A stretch of 64,000 nucleotides of DNA from contig NC_063066.1 in assembly GCF_018812025.1 (NCBI RefSeq), positions 12,735,882 through 12,799,881 of the forward strand. Direction: 5' to 3'. Below, one piece after another: positions 1 through 10,203 of the stretch. Every line of letters begins with the position of its first letter. Within the stretch, counting starts at the first letter, position 1. A program made the position numbers and the translations under genes. The notes beneath the pieces were generated by a model. That model ran no database searches and was not told where the DNA came from. It saw only the letters and a program-made list of their open reading frames with translations. This DNA is from Megalobrama amblycephala. Its lineage: Eukaryota > Chordata > Actinopteri > Cypriniformes > Xenocyprididae.

Positions 1-5
1 CCCCC

Positions 6-317
6 GTGTCTCCGGTCGGCCTTTTCGGCGACGCGGTGGAGAGCTGTGCCCAACAGTTCTCCGCTGCACAGAAGCAGGCTGAGGCTATCAGTCATGTCAT
101 GCCACGGCGGTCCGCTGCTGCCTCCACCCAGCCGCCCGTGGCTCAGCCTCAGCCCGCTCGTCGCCGAGGGCGCCCGCCTGCGTCTTCCCCCGCCCCTGCT
201 AAGTCGGCAAAGCAGCAGCCTACACCAGCCAAACAGCAGGGTGCTGGTCGCGGACGTGGTGCCCAGCCCGTCTCTGTCAACCCAGGTGGCAAGCGGTCGG
301 GGAAAACTCGGCCCTGA
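6..317 (+). CDS. DIRS ORF1 (gag-like) C-terminal part
   Basis: The frame is open from the window edge to the TGA at 315-317, so the ATG at 6 need not be the real start; more protein probably lies to the left. The visible 103 residues are rich in Ala, Pro, Gln, Lys and Arg. An AT-hook-like RRRGRPP lies near residues 52-58 and the tail is basic and Gly-rich, as in nucleic-acid-binding gag tails. No zinc knuckle is visible. In DIRS elements this ORF precedes RT-RNase H and is thought to coat the RNA. The assignment rests on position and composition, since no conserved fold can be read. Confidence 0.6.
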   Translation: MSPVGLFGDAVESCAQQFSAAQKQAEAISHVMPRRSAAASTQPPVAQPQPARRRGRPPASSPAPAKSAKQQPTPAKQQGAGRGRGAQPVSVNPGGKRSGKTRP

Positions 318-403
318 GACGGGCGACCTGGAGCGGAAGGTTCCTGCCCTTTGGGAGAGTATTCCATCTGCTCTCCCACCCCCGGAGGAGGGCCGGGGGG
401 ATT

Positions 404-2347
404 TTGTGGCGGCTGTCCATCTACCGCCGCTGGCTCTCCGGAGTCCAGCGGTACCCACTTTGCCACAAAAAGAACAGTTTCCTCAAACTCCAGGTCACAA
501 CTAGGTGTGTCTGCCAGTGTGTCAGGCCCCGCCTCGCCGCTGGCAGCTCCCTCCCCATTCGCCAGCCGTCTCCCATGCACACTGCTGCCTCGCAGAGTCC
601 GACCCCACTCCGGGCCGCTCCCAAGCCGTCCGAGTCGGGTCCCTCTCTGCCTTGCTGCCCCACCCCCGGTGCGTCTGTGGTGCCTTTGGTCCCGCTGGCT
701 CAGTGTCTGGAAGCGTGGAGAGCGCTCCCCAGCCTGTCCAGTTGGCTCATTCGTACTATCAGACTCGGCTATGCGATTCAGTTCGCCCGGCGTCCCCCGG
801 TCTTCAGGGCTGTCCACTTCACTCAGGTGTCGTTGGACAGTGCACCTGTTCTCCGGGCGGAGATTGCTGTCCTCCTGGCGAAGGATACAATCGAGCCAGT
901 CCCTCCAGCCGATATGAAGTCGGGGTTCTACTGCCCCTACTTCATTGTACCGAAAAAGGGCGGTGGGCTACGGCCAATCCTGGACCGTCCCCAGGATTGG
1001 TTTGCAGCAATAGACCTGAAGGACGCGTACTTTCATGTCTCGATTCTGCCTCGACACAGATCCTTCCTCCGGTCTGCGTTCGAGGGTCGGGCATGTCAGT
1101 ACAAAGTCCTACCCGACATGGTTTTAGCTCCCAGCCGGTTGGGTCTTCAGGTCAACTGGGACAAGAGCAAACTTGCCCCCGGGCAGAGGATCTCTTGTCT
1201 CGGTCTCGAGCTAGACTCGGTCGCACGGACTGCGCGTCTCACCGAGGCGCGCGTCCAGTCGGTGTTGAACTGCCTGAGCTCGCTCAAGTGCAGGACAGCG
1301 GCTCCACTGAAAGATTTTCAGAGGCTCCTGGGGCATATGGCATCTGCAGCCGCGGTAACGCCGCTCGGATTGCTTCATATGAGACCGCTTCAACACTGGC
1401 TCCGCGGCCGGGTCCCGAGATGGGCGTGGCAGTGCGGCACGCTCCGTGTTCCCGTGACACCGAGCTGCCGTCGCACCCTTGTCAGGTGGTCGGACCCTTC
1501 GTTCCTGCGGGCCGGAGTACCCCTCGAACGAGTGTCCAGGCACGCTGTGGTCTCCACAGATGCCTCTGCCACGGGATAGGGGGCCACGTACAACGGGCAT
1601 GCAGTGACAGGTCTTTGGACGGGGCCTCAGCTGCATTGGCATATCAATTGCCTCGAGTTGCTAGCGGTTCGTCTTGCGCTGGCCCGCTTCAAGAAGCTGT
1701 TGTCAGGCAAGCACGTTCTAGTCCGCTCACACAGCACTGCGGCCGTTGCGTACATCGACCGTCAAGGTGGTCTACGCTTCCGTCGCATGTCGCAACTCGC
1801 CCGCCATCTCTTGTTGTGGAGTCAGAAGGATCTGAGGTCCCTTCGGGCCACTCGTGTCTCAGGTGTGCTCAACCGTGCAGCCGACGAGCTCTCACGGCAG
1901 CCTCCACTTGCGGGCGAGTGGCGGCTCCACCCCCAGGCGGTCCAGCTGATTTGGCAGCGTTTCGGCGAGGCCCAGGTAGACCTGTTTGCCTCCCCGGAAA
2001 CTGCCCTCTGCCAGTGGTTTTATGCCCTGACCGGCGGCACGCTCGGCACGGATGCCCTGGCACACAGCTGGCCCCCGGGTCTGCGCAAATATGCGTTTCC
2101 CCCAGTGAGCCTTCTCGCACAACTCATGTGCAAGGTCAGGGAGGACGGGGAGCAGGTTCTGTTAGTGGCTCCGTACTGGCCCACTCGGACCTGGTTCTCA
2201 GACCTCATTCTCCTCGCGACAGCCCCTCCCTGGCCGATTCCTCTGAGGAAGGACCTCCTGACTCAGAGACGGGGCACCCTGTGGCACCCGCGTCCCGATC
2301 TGTGGAACCTCCACGTGTGGTCCCTGGACGGGATGCGGAGGTTCTGA
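404..2347 (+). pseudogene. DIRS reverse transcriptase-RNase H, inactivated
   Basis: One reading frame (frame 2) broken by a TAG at 1577-1579. The RT part has PVPPADMKSGFYCPYF, PKKGGGLRPILD and the first catalytic motif DLKDAYFHV near 1014-1040. Compared with the family it seems to have two in-frame deletions: one just after GGLRPILD (about 985-995) and one after CQYKVLP (about 1115-1125). The second removes the polymerase Y-x-D-D box. RNase H starts at VVSTDASATG; the next codon, usually Trp in this family, is the TAG. It continues with HINCLELLAV, and the usual VRSDS-type acidic residue is His at 1730-1732. The C-terminal DLFAS and WPIPLRKDLL motifs follow. With the YxDD box and one RNase H acid missing, the protein is dead even without the stop. 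Confidence 0.88.
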
Positions 2348-3348
2348 GTGATCTCCCGCAAGCGGTCGTAGACACCATCACTTCCGCTAGAGCTCCTTCC
2401 ACTAGGAGTCTCTACGCGCTGAAGTGGAACCTGTTCGTCGAATGGTGCGCCTCTCGCCGAGAGGACCCCCGATCATGCTCGGTCAGATCTGTGCTTTCCT
2501 TCCTGCAAGAAGGGTTGGAGCGAAGGCTGTCTCCCTCCACCCTGAAGGTGTATGTTGCTGCTATCGCTGCACATCACCACGCAGTTGAGGGTAAGTCCCT
2601 GGGGAGACACGATCTGATCGTCAGGTTCCTGAGGGGGGCGAGGAGACTAAATCCTCCTCGCCCTTCCTCCGTACCCTCTTGGGATCTGACCCTGGTTCTC
2701 ACAGCTCTCCGGGGTCATCCCTTTGAGCCTTTGCGATCAGTCGACCTGAAGGTTATGTCCCTAAAAACTGTCCTTCTGGTCGCATTGGCTTCCCTGAAGA
2801 GGGTAGGGGACCTGCATGCGTTTTCGGTCGACGAAGCGTGCCTAGAGTTCGGGCCCGGTGATTCTCACGTCATCCTGAGACCCCGGCCTGGATACGTGCC
2901 CAAGGTTCCTACCACTCCCTTCAGAGATCAGGTAGTGAACCTGCAAGCGCTGCCCTCGGAGGAGGCAGACCCAGCCCTAGCTTTGCTCTGTCCCGTCCGC
3001 GCTCTGCGCGTTTACGTGGATAGAACGCGAAGCTTCAGGACCTCAGATCAGCTCTTCATCTGTTACGGAGGCCAGCAGAAGGGAAAGGCTGTCTCCAAGC
3101 AGAGGATGGCCCACTGGATAGTGGATGCCATCGCCTTGGCGTATGAATCCCAAGGTGTGCCTTGCCCACTCGGGTTGAGAGCCCACTCCACCAGAGGGGT
3201 GGCCTCTTCCTGGGCGCTGGCTCATGGCGCCTCGCTGACAGATATCTGTAGAGCTGCGGGCTGGGCGACACCAAACACGTTCGCTAGGTTTTATAGCCTA
3301 CGTGTAGAGCCGGTATCTTCACGTGTACTCGCATCCACTAGTCGGTAG
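2230..3348 (+). CDS. DIRS tyrosine recombinase (YR), apparently intact
   Basis: Frame 1, overlapping the end of the RT-RNase H frame, as is normal in DIRS elements. The N-terminal SAM-like domain begins near APSTRSLYALKWNLF (about 2392). Catalytic residues of the phage-integrase fold are present: first Arg in SLKRVGDL (2800-2802), His and second Arg in HSTRG (3184-3186 and 3193-3195), and the nucleophile Tyr in RFYSL (3292-3294), after AGWATPNTF. The stop is at 3346-3348. There is no in-frame ATG ahead of the domain (the first is near 2755), so the start is uncertain and may rely on re-initiation or frameshifting from the upstream ORF. The enzyme would join the circular cDNA into the genome. 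The same frame stays open back to 505, but that stretch is an out-of-frame shadow of RT. Confidence 0.85.
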   Translation: MADSSEEGPPDSETGHPVAPASRSVEPPRVVPGRDAEVLSDLPQAVVDTITSARAPSTRSLYALKWNLFVEWCASRREDPRSCSVRSVLSFLQEGLERRLSPSTLKVYVAAIAAHHHAVEGKSLGRHDLIVRFLRGARRLNPPRPSSVPSWDLTLVLTALRGHPFEPLRSVDLKVMSLKTVLLVALASLKRVGDLHAFSVDEACLEFGPGDSHVILRPRPGYVPKVPTTPFRDQVVNLQALPSEEADPALALLCPVRALRVYVDRTRSFRTSDQLFICYGGQQKGKAVSKQRMAHWIVDAIALAYESQGVPCPLGLRAHSTRGVASSWALAHGASLTDICRAAGWATPNTFARFYSLRVEPVSSRVLASTSR

Positions 3349-3975
3349 ACGTGTTGTACCCACTCTAAGTGTCGGCTTGCAATGCCATTCCCGCCACTGG
3401 CCGGATACGTGCATACTTCTCTCCAGTCGTGTTCCCCGCTTGGCGAACCCTGTCGAGCTCCTCCGCCTCCCCCTTCGGCTCGGACATTGCGGAGTGTCTG
3501 ATGCCAGGCCTACATCCGTCGCTGACGCTGTCTGTTGGCTGGGGCCCATGTGCCGTGACCCCTCTACGTGAGCGGTCCCATATGTGTATTTTCCACGGTT
3601 TAAAACTCCCTACGGGCCGAGTCCGTGTCTTTCCCTTAGCAGAGCCAGCTCTGCTGTCACCTGTCAGATGAGTCTCCCCCTACCAGGTGGAGCGATGGCG
3701 ATGGCCAGGGACTCCATATGCGTACTGCCCCCCGCGCCAGTCCATGTGTGTATTCCCACGTAAACTCCTCCCCCATTGGGTAGGTAGTGGTCTCCGCAGC
3801 GTCCCTTACGGGTTCGCTTCCCCAGTGTAGTCTAGTTTACTTAGTGGGTATTGGTTAGACAGCAGTAGACTCTCTCGGTGTAAGCTCGCCCCCTTCACCG
3901 CCAGCCGGTGCTATGGGCGGCTGAGCTTGCGCTGGGCACTGGAAGGGGTTTCGTAACTGTGGCGCTTTAGTTGGG
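3349..3975 (+). other. DIRS 3' non-coding region
   Basis: GC-rich sequence between the recombinase stop and the split repeats. Short open frames here (for example 3369-3671) have no recognisable domain and overlap on both strands, so I treat them as chance. The segment belongs to the element by composition and position. Confidence 0.6.
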
Positions 3976-4352
3976 ATCCCAATTCGTCGGTCACTACTGA
4001 CGTACGTCGAACGTGACCGACTGAAAGGGAACGTCTCGGTTACATATGTAACCCTCGTTCCCTGAAGGAGGGAACGGAGACGTACGTCCCGTCGCCACAG
4101 TTTCTGTACCCTCGCTGTAGCGCGGACACCAGTTGTCTCCTCAGCGAAAAACAGAGTGCGATTGCATCTGCTTCCTATTTATATACACCTGTCGGGGGCG
4201 GTGCGCATTATGCAAATATCGCACGCCAATTCCATTGGCTTGTTTTAGTTTACACGAAGCTGATAGGGCTCTCTAAGCGATATCCCAATTCGTCGGTCAC
4301 TACTGACGTACGTCTCCTTCAGGGAACGAGGGTTACATATGTAACCGAGACG
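3976..4352 (+). repeat. DIRS internal complementary region and right terminal repeat
   Basis: A 33-bp direct repeat beginning ATCCCAATTCGTCGG occurs at 3976-4008 and 4282-4314. A 37-bp segment at 4032-4068 (CGTCTCGGTTACATATG...) is repeated as its exact reverse complement at 4316-4352, the element's right edge. A terminal repeat plus an internal complementary copy is the DIRS arrangement used to template circle closure. The inner copy also contains the palindrome GGTTACATATGTAACC. Confidence 0.8.
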
Positions 4353-5201
4353 ATTTTTTTAAATTAATTTTTTTATCTGCCTATTTTGGGGCATCATTAA
4401 CTATGCACTGATTTTTTCAGCGCGCCGCCCCTTTAATTCACGTGTTCCCTGCCATACGAGCTCTTGATTATATTACAGCACATTTACAAAGTTCACACAG
4501 CTAATATAACCCTCAAATGGATCTTTACAAGATGTTCGTCATGCATGCTTCGAATTATGTGAGTAAAGTATTTATTTTGATGTTTATATTTGATTCTCTA
4601 TGAGTTTGAGGCTGTGCTCCATGGCTAACGGCTAATGCTACACTGTTCGAGAGATTTATAAAGAATGAAGTTGTGTTTATGAATTATACAGACTGCACGT
4701 GTTTAAAAATGAAAATAGCGACGGCTCTTGTCTCCGTGAATTCAGTAAGAAACGATGGTAACTTTAACCACATTTAACAGTACATTAGCAACATGCTAAC
4801 GAAACATTTAGATAGACAATTTTACAAATATCACTAAAAATATCATGCTATCATGGATCATGTCAGTTATTATTGCTCCATCTGCCATTTTTCGCTGCTT
4901 GCTTACCCAGTCTGATGATTCACCTGTGCAGATCCAGACGGTACTGGCTGCCCTTGTCTAATGCCTTTCATAATGTTGGGAACATGGGCTGGCATATGCA
5001 AATATTAGGGCGTACACCCCGACTGTTACGGAACAGTCAGTGTTATGTTGAGATCCGCGTGTCTTTTAAACAAATGAGATTTACATAAGAAAGAGAAAGC
5101 AATGGAGTTTGAAACTCAATGTATGTCTTTTCCATGTACTGAACTCTTGTTATTCAACTATGCCAAGGTAAATTCAAATTTTGAATCTAGGGCACCTTTA
5201 A
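4353..5201. mobile_element. TTAA-ended DNA element, copy 1, interrupted by DIRS
   Basis: Aligns by eye with 16410-17293 along its length (shared landmarks: CTGCCTATTTTGGGGCATC, AACGGCTAATGCTACACTGTT, GGGCTGGCATATGCAAATATT). It ends at GGGCACCTTTAA (5190-5201), the same terminus as the second copy. The left end is missing because the DIRS element abuts it at 4352/4353. No coding potential seen. TTAA ends suggest piggyBac-like or Kolobok-like mobilisation, but no transposase is here to decide. Confidence 0.7.
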
Positions 5202-5425
5202 AGTTTACTACTTTTACACTCATAGTACACTTAAACGTATACTTTTATATACTAAAAGTGGGCCAATTTAGTCCCAAACAGTACTGAAATAGTACACTTA
5301 CAAGTTTACTACTAGTACACATTGATATTAGTATACTTACTACATAAAGTATACTTAAAATATACTTGAACATGATTTAAGTATACTTCATAAAATGAGC
5401 TTGAAGTATACTTATTTTTCATAAG
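5202..5425. repeat. AGTATACTT-rich repeat
   Basis: Imperfect interspersed copies of AGTATACTT/AAGTATACTT and AGTACACTT, with self-complementary character, directly after the TTAA element. Low-complexity and non-coding; probably a foldback or satellite-like repeat. Confidence 0.55.
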
Positions 5426-5433
5426 GGATACAC

Positions 5434-5645
5434 GACAAAGTTTTTCCTTTGCGTTTTTCACGTGCAGTTCACACGGATCCAATTAAACAATTAAAAATGC
5501 TGTATTATGCACGCCAGGCCAGTAGTTGGTGACGCACCTATAGACTGAACACGTAATATGCATGCACTTGATGTCACCGTTTTTTGTTTTTTAAAAACTT
5601 GCAATTTGAAACCTGTTTTCATTTTGCATTCAAGTTTACATTTTT
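5434..5645. repeat. Dispersed repeat, inverted relative to 41425-41715
   Basis: The segment around GCACGCCAGGCCAGTAG... TATAGACTGAACAC (5509-5555) reads as the reverse complement of 41620-41695 (GTTCAGTCTATAGGCGAG ... ACTACTGGCCTGGCATGC). Both copies contain ACACGACAA-type motifs. Probably a non-autonomous DNA element related to the GGGGCCGTTTACACGACAA-ended copy at 41.4 kb. Confidence 0.5.
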
Positions 5646-7026
5646 ATGCCCCCAAATCGCTAGTGTTGTGTAAATCAGGGGTTCCCAACTACATGGTACA
5701 GTAGATGTACAGGAGGTCCAGATCCAGATGTCAGATATGTATCTGATTTAAAACCACATTTGGAAGTGGCTCAGAATGGATGCGGGGGGAAAAAAAAAAT
5801 CGGATCTCATGCAGACTTTTGTGTTTACATGTGTGTAACAAATTTCAATCTGTGTTAGATGCAAGTAAAAAATCTGATTTTTTTGTGTCAGTGTAAATGC
5901 AGCAAAATCCAGTAAAACACATTCTGCTTGTTGATCCATACCACTGCATTGCTTAAAAGAAATAAACAGGTCCACCTCCCGGTGAGGTTTTCAAGCTTGA
6001 GACGAGCTAATGTCCCTTAACAAATGTCCCTTTGTGTATGAAAAGTGTAAGGTGTTAAAAAAAATCTGAATATACCTATATTTTTAGAAAAGATTAAAAA
6101 CAATCAAAAAAGAGCATATGACATCAAAGGGCTATGAGGAGACTTGGCCCAGCTCCTTTCTTGTGGCCACCGTGTGAAGTGACAAACGAGGATATTTCAT
6201 CTCACACTACATAATTATCTTCCCCTTTCTTTGCAATCACGTCTTGTTTGACAACAATACACCCTCACTAATTTGTCTCTTGTTCTCAGAATATCAAATA
6301 CCCCCCCCCCATAAAGTAAAGTAAATGGAGAAATAGGGCTAATTAGTGTTGATTTTCATATGTAAATGTTTCATATGTTTATTTTGGATATCATTAGACG
6401 GCATCAGTTTCCTTTTTACTTCAAACTGGCAGGATGTCTCTGCATAAAAAAGCACACAAGCTGCCACGACCATTAATCTCATTTTTACCCTGCAATTAAA
6501 GAGTTTTATTCAAGTTAACTAATCAGGAAGCTGGAGCAAATGTTCTGTTAAATTTCTTCGCTTCTGTGTGAAAAAACAATTCTGAAGCATTCAATATCAT
6601 CATTATGGCTGTTGTCCCAGAAAGCCACTCTCTGCATTGGGGGTTGAACCCCTGCGCAGCTCAGTTATTCTGATCAATTCGTTTAATTTACTCTACTCTT
6701 CGATCCCCACCAGCAGTCATTTCAGCTGCTGTATGGCTCATCCAGGGAAGATAATTATTATCGGATTGTTACAAGAGTGAGATTTAAACTCAGCTTGGAA
6801 CCGCTGGCATCTTGTCAAATGGTGGAATAGTAGACAGGAGTAATGCTGCCTAGACTTTACTTCAAATGCTTTGCGAATTTCACAGATGTTGTACTCAAAC
6901 AGCAACCAACATTTCTAAGGATTTAATTTTTTTAATCTAGAAAAGTATAGCCACTGTCTCCTTTCATTGTTGTTTTTTTGTTCTGTACATTCAATGTGTG
7001 GGGCTAAAAGTAGTGATGCTGCTAAC
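5646..7026. other. No gene seen; AT-rich, mostly unique sequence
   Basis: Short open frames on both strands have no recognisable domain. A C-run lies near 6301-6310. The part 6400-6850 is non-repetitive and mixed in composition, so it could include conserved non-coding sequence, but conservation cannot be judged from one genome. Confidence 0.5.
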
Positions 7027-7373
7027 TTAAAGGGGTGATTCAATGCGATTTCACTTTTTTTAACTTTAGTTAGTGTGTAAAGTTGCTGCTTGAGCATAAA
7101 CAGTATCTGCAAAGTTACAGCACTGAAAGTTCAATGCAAACGGAGATATTGTCTTGTAAAGTTATGTCAGTTTAATGCCTACAAAAACGACTACAACGAG
7201 CTTCTTCCCGGGTTGGTGACATCATAAACCCTGCAAAACACGCCCCCGGGAACACGCAAGAAAGTGGGCGAGGCCATGTGGCGCAGCATGTGGAAGCGGA
7301 AGAGTTGTGTACACCGGACGCGAGCTGCGCAACGCGACGTGTCAAAAGACAATAGAACCTATTATGCTGCGTT

Positions 7374-8070
7374 CACACCGAACGCGTCTGGGGCGTCTGA
7401 TTTACATGTTAAGTCAATGTAAACGCGCGTCTAGGTGTCCTGTGGCGCGAATGGGCCGTTGACGCGCGAATTGAGCGTTCACGCGGCTGACGCGCGAATT
7501 GAGCGTCTGACGCCCAAACGCCCGAGTTGAAAAATCTGAACTTTGGCGTAAATTCGCGGCGCGTTAACCAATCAGGGACTCTGCTTTGGTAGTAATGTGT
7601 TTATGATGTGATCAGTGGTGGAGACCAGAACAAAGATGTCGCTGTGTGTGGCCACCCTGAGCTCTATGATGTGTCATTATATTTTTATCGAGACAGGAAT
7701 AAAAAGGACCTTGCCTGGAAGAGAATAAGCGAAGAAATCGGACAATCTGGTTAGTTGTAAATCTTTTTGCATGATTTTAGCCGTTGATACTAGCCCACCT
7801 TCTAGCTAGCAAAAGTCGGCCGGCATAACCGAGTTAAATTGCCACTACAGGTTTCCAACTGACGAGATTATGTGTTTATTGAGATGATCTGTGCAGAAAG
7901 AGATGAAAGCCCCTCCCATGACGCGAATTCACGTCTGAACACACTTAGTTTAGACGCACGAATTGAGCGAATTTTACGCGCGTCTGACTTCAAACGTTCA
8001 AGCGTTTCTGTTGCTATTTTTGTTTGCATCAAGGACGTAAACAGAGATCAACGCGTCTTTGCTTCGTTAG
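7374..8070. mobile_element. Harbinger-like DNA element remnant
   Basis: Starts with GCGTTCACACCGAACGCGTC, a terminus type seen in fish PIF/Harbinger elements, followed by many GACGCGCGAATTGAGCG motifs that recur near 7930-7990. It encloses a MADF-like coding fragment (7623-7754). No transposase DDE domain is present, so this is an internally deleted derivative. The right end is approximate. Confidence 0.5.
7623..7754 (+). pseudogene. MADF/Myb-SANT-like domain fragment (Harbinger accessory protein)
   Basis: In the frame of 7623 the sequence reads GHPELYDVSLYFYRD followed by KKDLAWKRISEEIGQSG and a TAG at 7752-7754. The pattern HPELYD - x - YRD - K - AW - I - E matches the first two helices of MADF domains. 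Harbinger transposons typically encode such a DNA-binding protein next to their transposase. The TAG follows a GGTTAG context that could be a degraded exon end. No complete domain or start codon, hence a fragment. Confidence 0.55.
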
Positions 8071-8460
8071 CCAGTTAGCTGTATTATAGTGCATACTACT
8101 CCAACAAACGTCTATGTTGATAGACAAACAGTTGTTCATGCTATAAATTAAACGATACCTTTACAAAAATGCTACTACTCAGTCATGCATTCTGCTACAG
8201 TAAAGCTTTAATCAGGATAAAACCGTATTGAAAGCTAACAAACAGCAGTGACAGCATATCTAAACACTTTGACACAAATACTAAATGAAATACCATTCAT
8301 AAACGTCCTTTAACGTCCCTGCTTTACCCTCCGGGATTGCGGTTCATCTGGGTCTGATTCGGCTCAATTTGATACAGCAATATAATCGCCATTATTTACA
8401 TTTCCCAGAAGCCCACATAACCGGTAACAACTAAAATGGTAAGGGGCGTGGTGTTTCCGG

Positions 8461-9760
8461 ACGCTTCAGCGAATCATGATGGCTCTGGATACACACACAA
8501 AAAAACAATAATACAAATGTAAAATACAGTATTGTGTGCTAGCAGTAAAATACAGTATTGAAGATGTAGGCAGACTGGCTGTAGTTCAACTATAAATTAT
8601 TAGTAGCCTGTATCTTGGACAAGTTACAGTTTCAAAGCAGTTTCCAACACTGTTCATATTGCATCAGAGCCTTTCTTAAACCACAGAGCAACACAGAACA
8701 TTCCCTTCAGATCTCAAGATGGTTGTATTGGATGTCAGGTTGAAAACCCCTCCACACACTATTTCAAGTACCCTCCTCTGAACATAAAGTTTGCATTTAT
8801 TTAATGTGGGTGGCTGCCCTGTTGCCTTCAGTGTTTACTTACTTTCTTTGTTTTTGTTTTTTTTAAATGTATATTTTTTTATTCTTTAACCATGAAGACA
8901 GGGCTTGCTGGTGGAGCTGATAGTGGTGGGAGGCAGCGAGTTGCTGACATCTGTTTCATTCAGATTGTGGGACTCTCAGGAGTGCGCTTTTAAAAAACTC
9001 ATTCATAGACAATAGAGCTCAAATGCATTTTAATGGCTAATTAATGCCCGAAAACAAACAGACACAAAAACAGGGCAACAGTGAGGGCTCTTCTCTCTCA
9101 GGCCACTCTGGGTATTTTAAAGTCATTTGTTTAATTCTGAATGTATGTGTATGTTCATTTTCTTTGGAGAAAGTGAAATCAAAGTTTCTATTTTATTTGA
9201 TCAAACTTTATTCAAAGCTGACCTTGTGGGAGCAATGATGAGAGCCGACGGATGGATCTTAGTGCATTAAATAGAAGAATGTGCAAGACAAAGAAAACAT
9301 TGAAATATAGAAATCCTACCCATTAGATTGACACATGACCCCCCATTCAAGTGCCCTACTGAATTTATTGAGTCATGAAGGACAGAAGGAAACAAAGATA
9401 GATAAATACTCTTGTATTTGTTTGCAATAGCAGGTGTTACCAATGTAGCTCTGTGCAAGCACTGATTCAATAACCAGTGACCTACTTCCTTTAATTGACT
9501 CTCAAACAAAGGGACGAGGGACATATTATACTTCACGTTGGCTGTGCGCTTCTATGCAAGGTGTTATTTTTTCCCTATTTGTGTGCTGCTGCTGCTATGT
9601 ATTTCCTGTACCAGTCAGCTAGTACCTATTTTCTGTGTGATATCCATTTGCAATTGCTTTGCAATTGAATTCTCTTCTACTGAGTGTCAGAAATGTTTTT
9701 GGTTTGCACATGTAAGGCCAGTCACTGAAAGCACATCTGTACTCTTCCAGTGTGGTTTTA
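8461..9760. other. No gene seen
   Basis: AT-rich sequence with short chance frames on both strands. No repeat termini, domains or RNA genes recognised. Confidence 0.45.
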
Positions 9761-9762
9761 TT

Positions 9763-10162
9763 CGGTTGTTAAGTCTGACATCACGCGGCAGTGCTTCCGG
9801 GTCCAAACACTCAATCGCATACCACAAGAAAAACAACAAACGGTGCTAATATACACACACAATGTGGTGTAATACTACAAAAAAAAATCATAAATCACAA
9901 CCTTTATCTCCATTCCAAAATTCGAGATGGCCAGACAGTGATTCATCTTTTATAAATCGTTAAAATATTAATGTCTGTGACGCTGTGAGCATGGAGACTG
10001 TTGTGTAGACTCTAAATATTTAAAATGTTTAACTTTTTAAAATGTTAAATGTTTATTATGAATAAATAGCACTCATAAACTCGTCGAAGGCATTCTCAAG
10101 TGAAACGAGTTGAGGCTTGGACCCAGAAACGGCATTCCTTACATCACGACTTAACAAGCGGA
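9763..10162. mobile_element. MITE with about 45-bp imperfect terminal inverted repeats
   Basis: The left end GGTTGTTAAGTCTGACATCA ... GCTTCCGGGTCCAAAC and the right end GGCTTGGACCCAGAAACGGC ... CATCACGACTTAACAAGC are inverted repeats. The interior is AT-rich and non-coding. Superfamily not determined. Confidence 0.65.
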
Positions 10163-10203
10163 TACCATCTATGTGATGTGCAGTTTTGTTTTTGGCTCAT
10201 TCC

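Larger units (their letters stand above)
1..4352 (+). mobile_element. DIRS-like tyrosine-recombinase retrotransposon, right part
   Basis: Seen: a plus-strand series of a basic gag-like ORF end, an RT-RNase H reading frame, an overlapping tyrosine recombinase in another frame, then a non-coding tail with split direct and inverted repeats ending at 4352. This order and the absence of LTRs are those of the DIRS order, which integrates as a circle through its recombinase and makes no target duplication. The element is cut off on the left by the window edge. GC content is clearly higher than the flanking DNA, and it drops at 4353 where an older TTAA element resumes. RT and RNase H carry lesions, so this copy is not autonomous; the recombinase looks intact. 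Confidence 0.88.
7027..8460. mobile_element. Composite MITE region beginning TTAAAGGGGTGATTC
   Basis: The left end TTAAAGGGGTGATTCAATGC and the following TTTAGTTAGTGTGTAA and GAGCATAAA motifs reappear inverted at 39590-39763, showing a dispersed family with TTAA ends. A second element with a GCGTTCACACCGAACGCGTC end starts near 7374 inside it. The right terminus is not clear, so the end coordinate is an estimate from the last GC-rich family-like sequence near 8450. Confidence 0.5.

Noticed and set aside
505..2229. Very long open frame upstream of the recombinase in the same frame
   Set aside because: It overlaps the RT-RNase H reading frame, shows no domain, and its openness follows from GC-rich codon bias of the real frame. 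Only the part from about 2230 is recombinase.
6610..6680. Possible tRNA or small RNA gene
   Set aside because: TTGAACCCCTGCGC superficially resembles a T-arm, but no acceptor stem or anticodon arm can be drawn around it.
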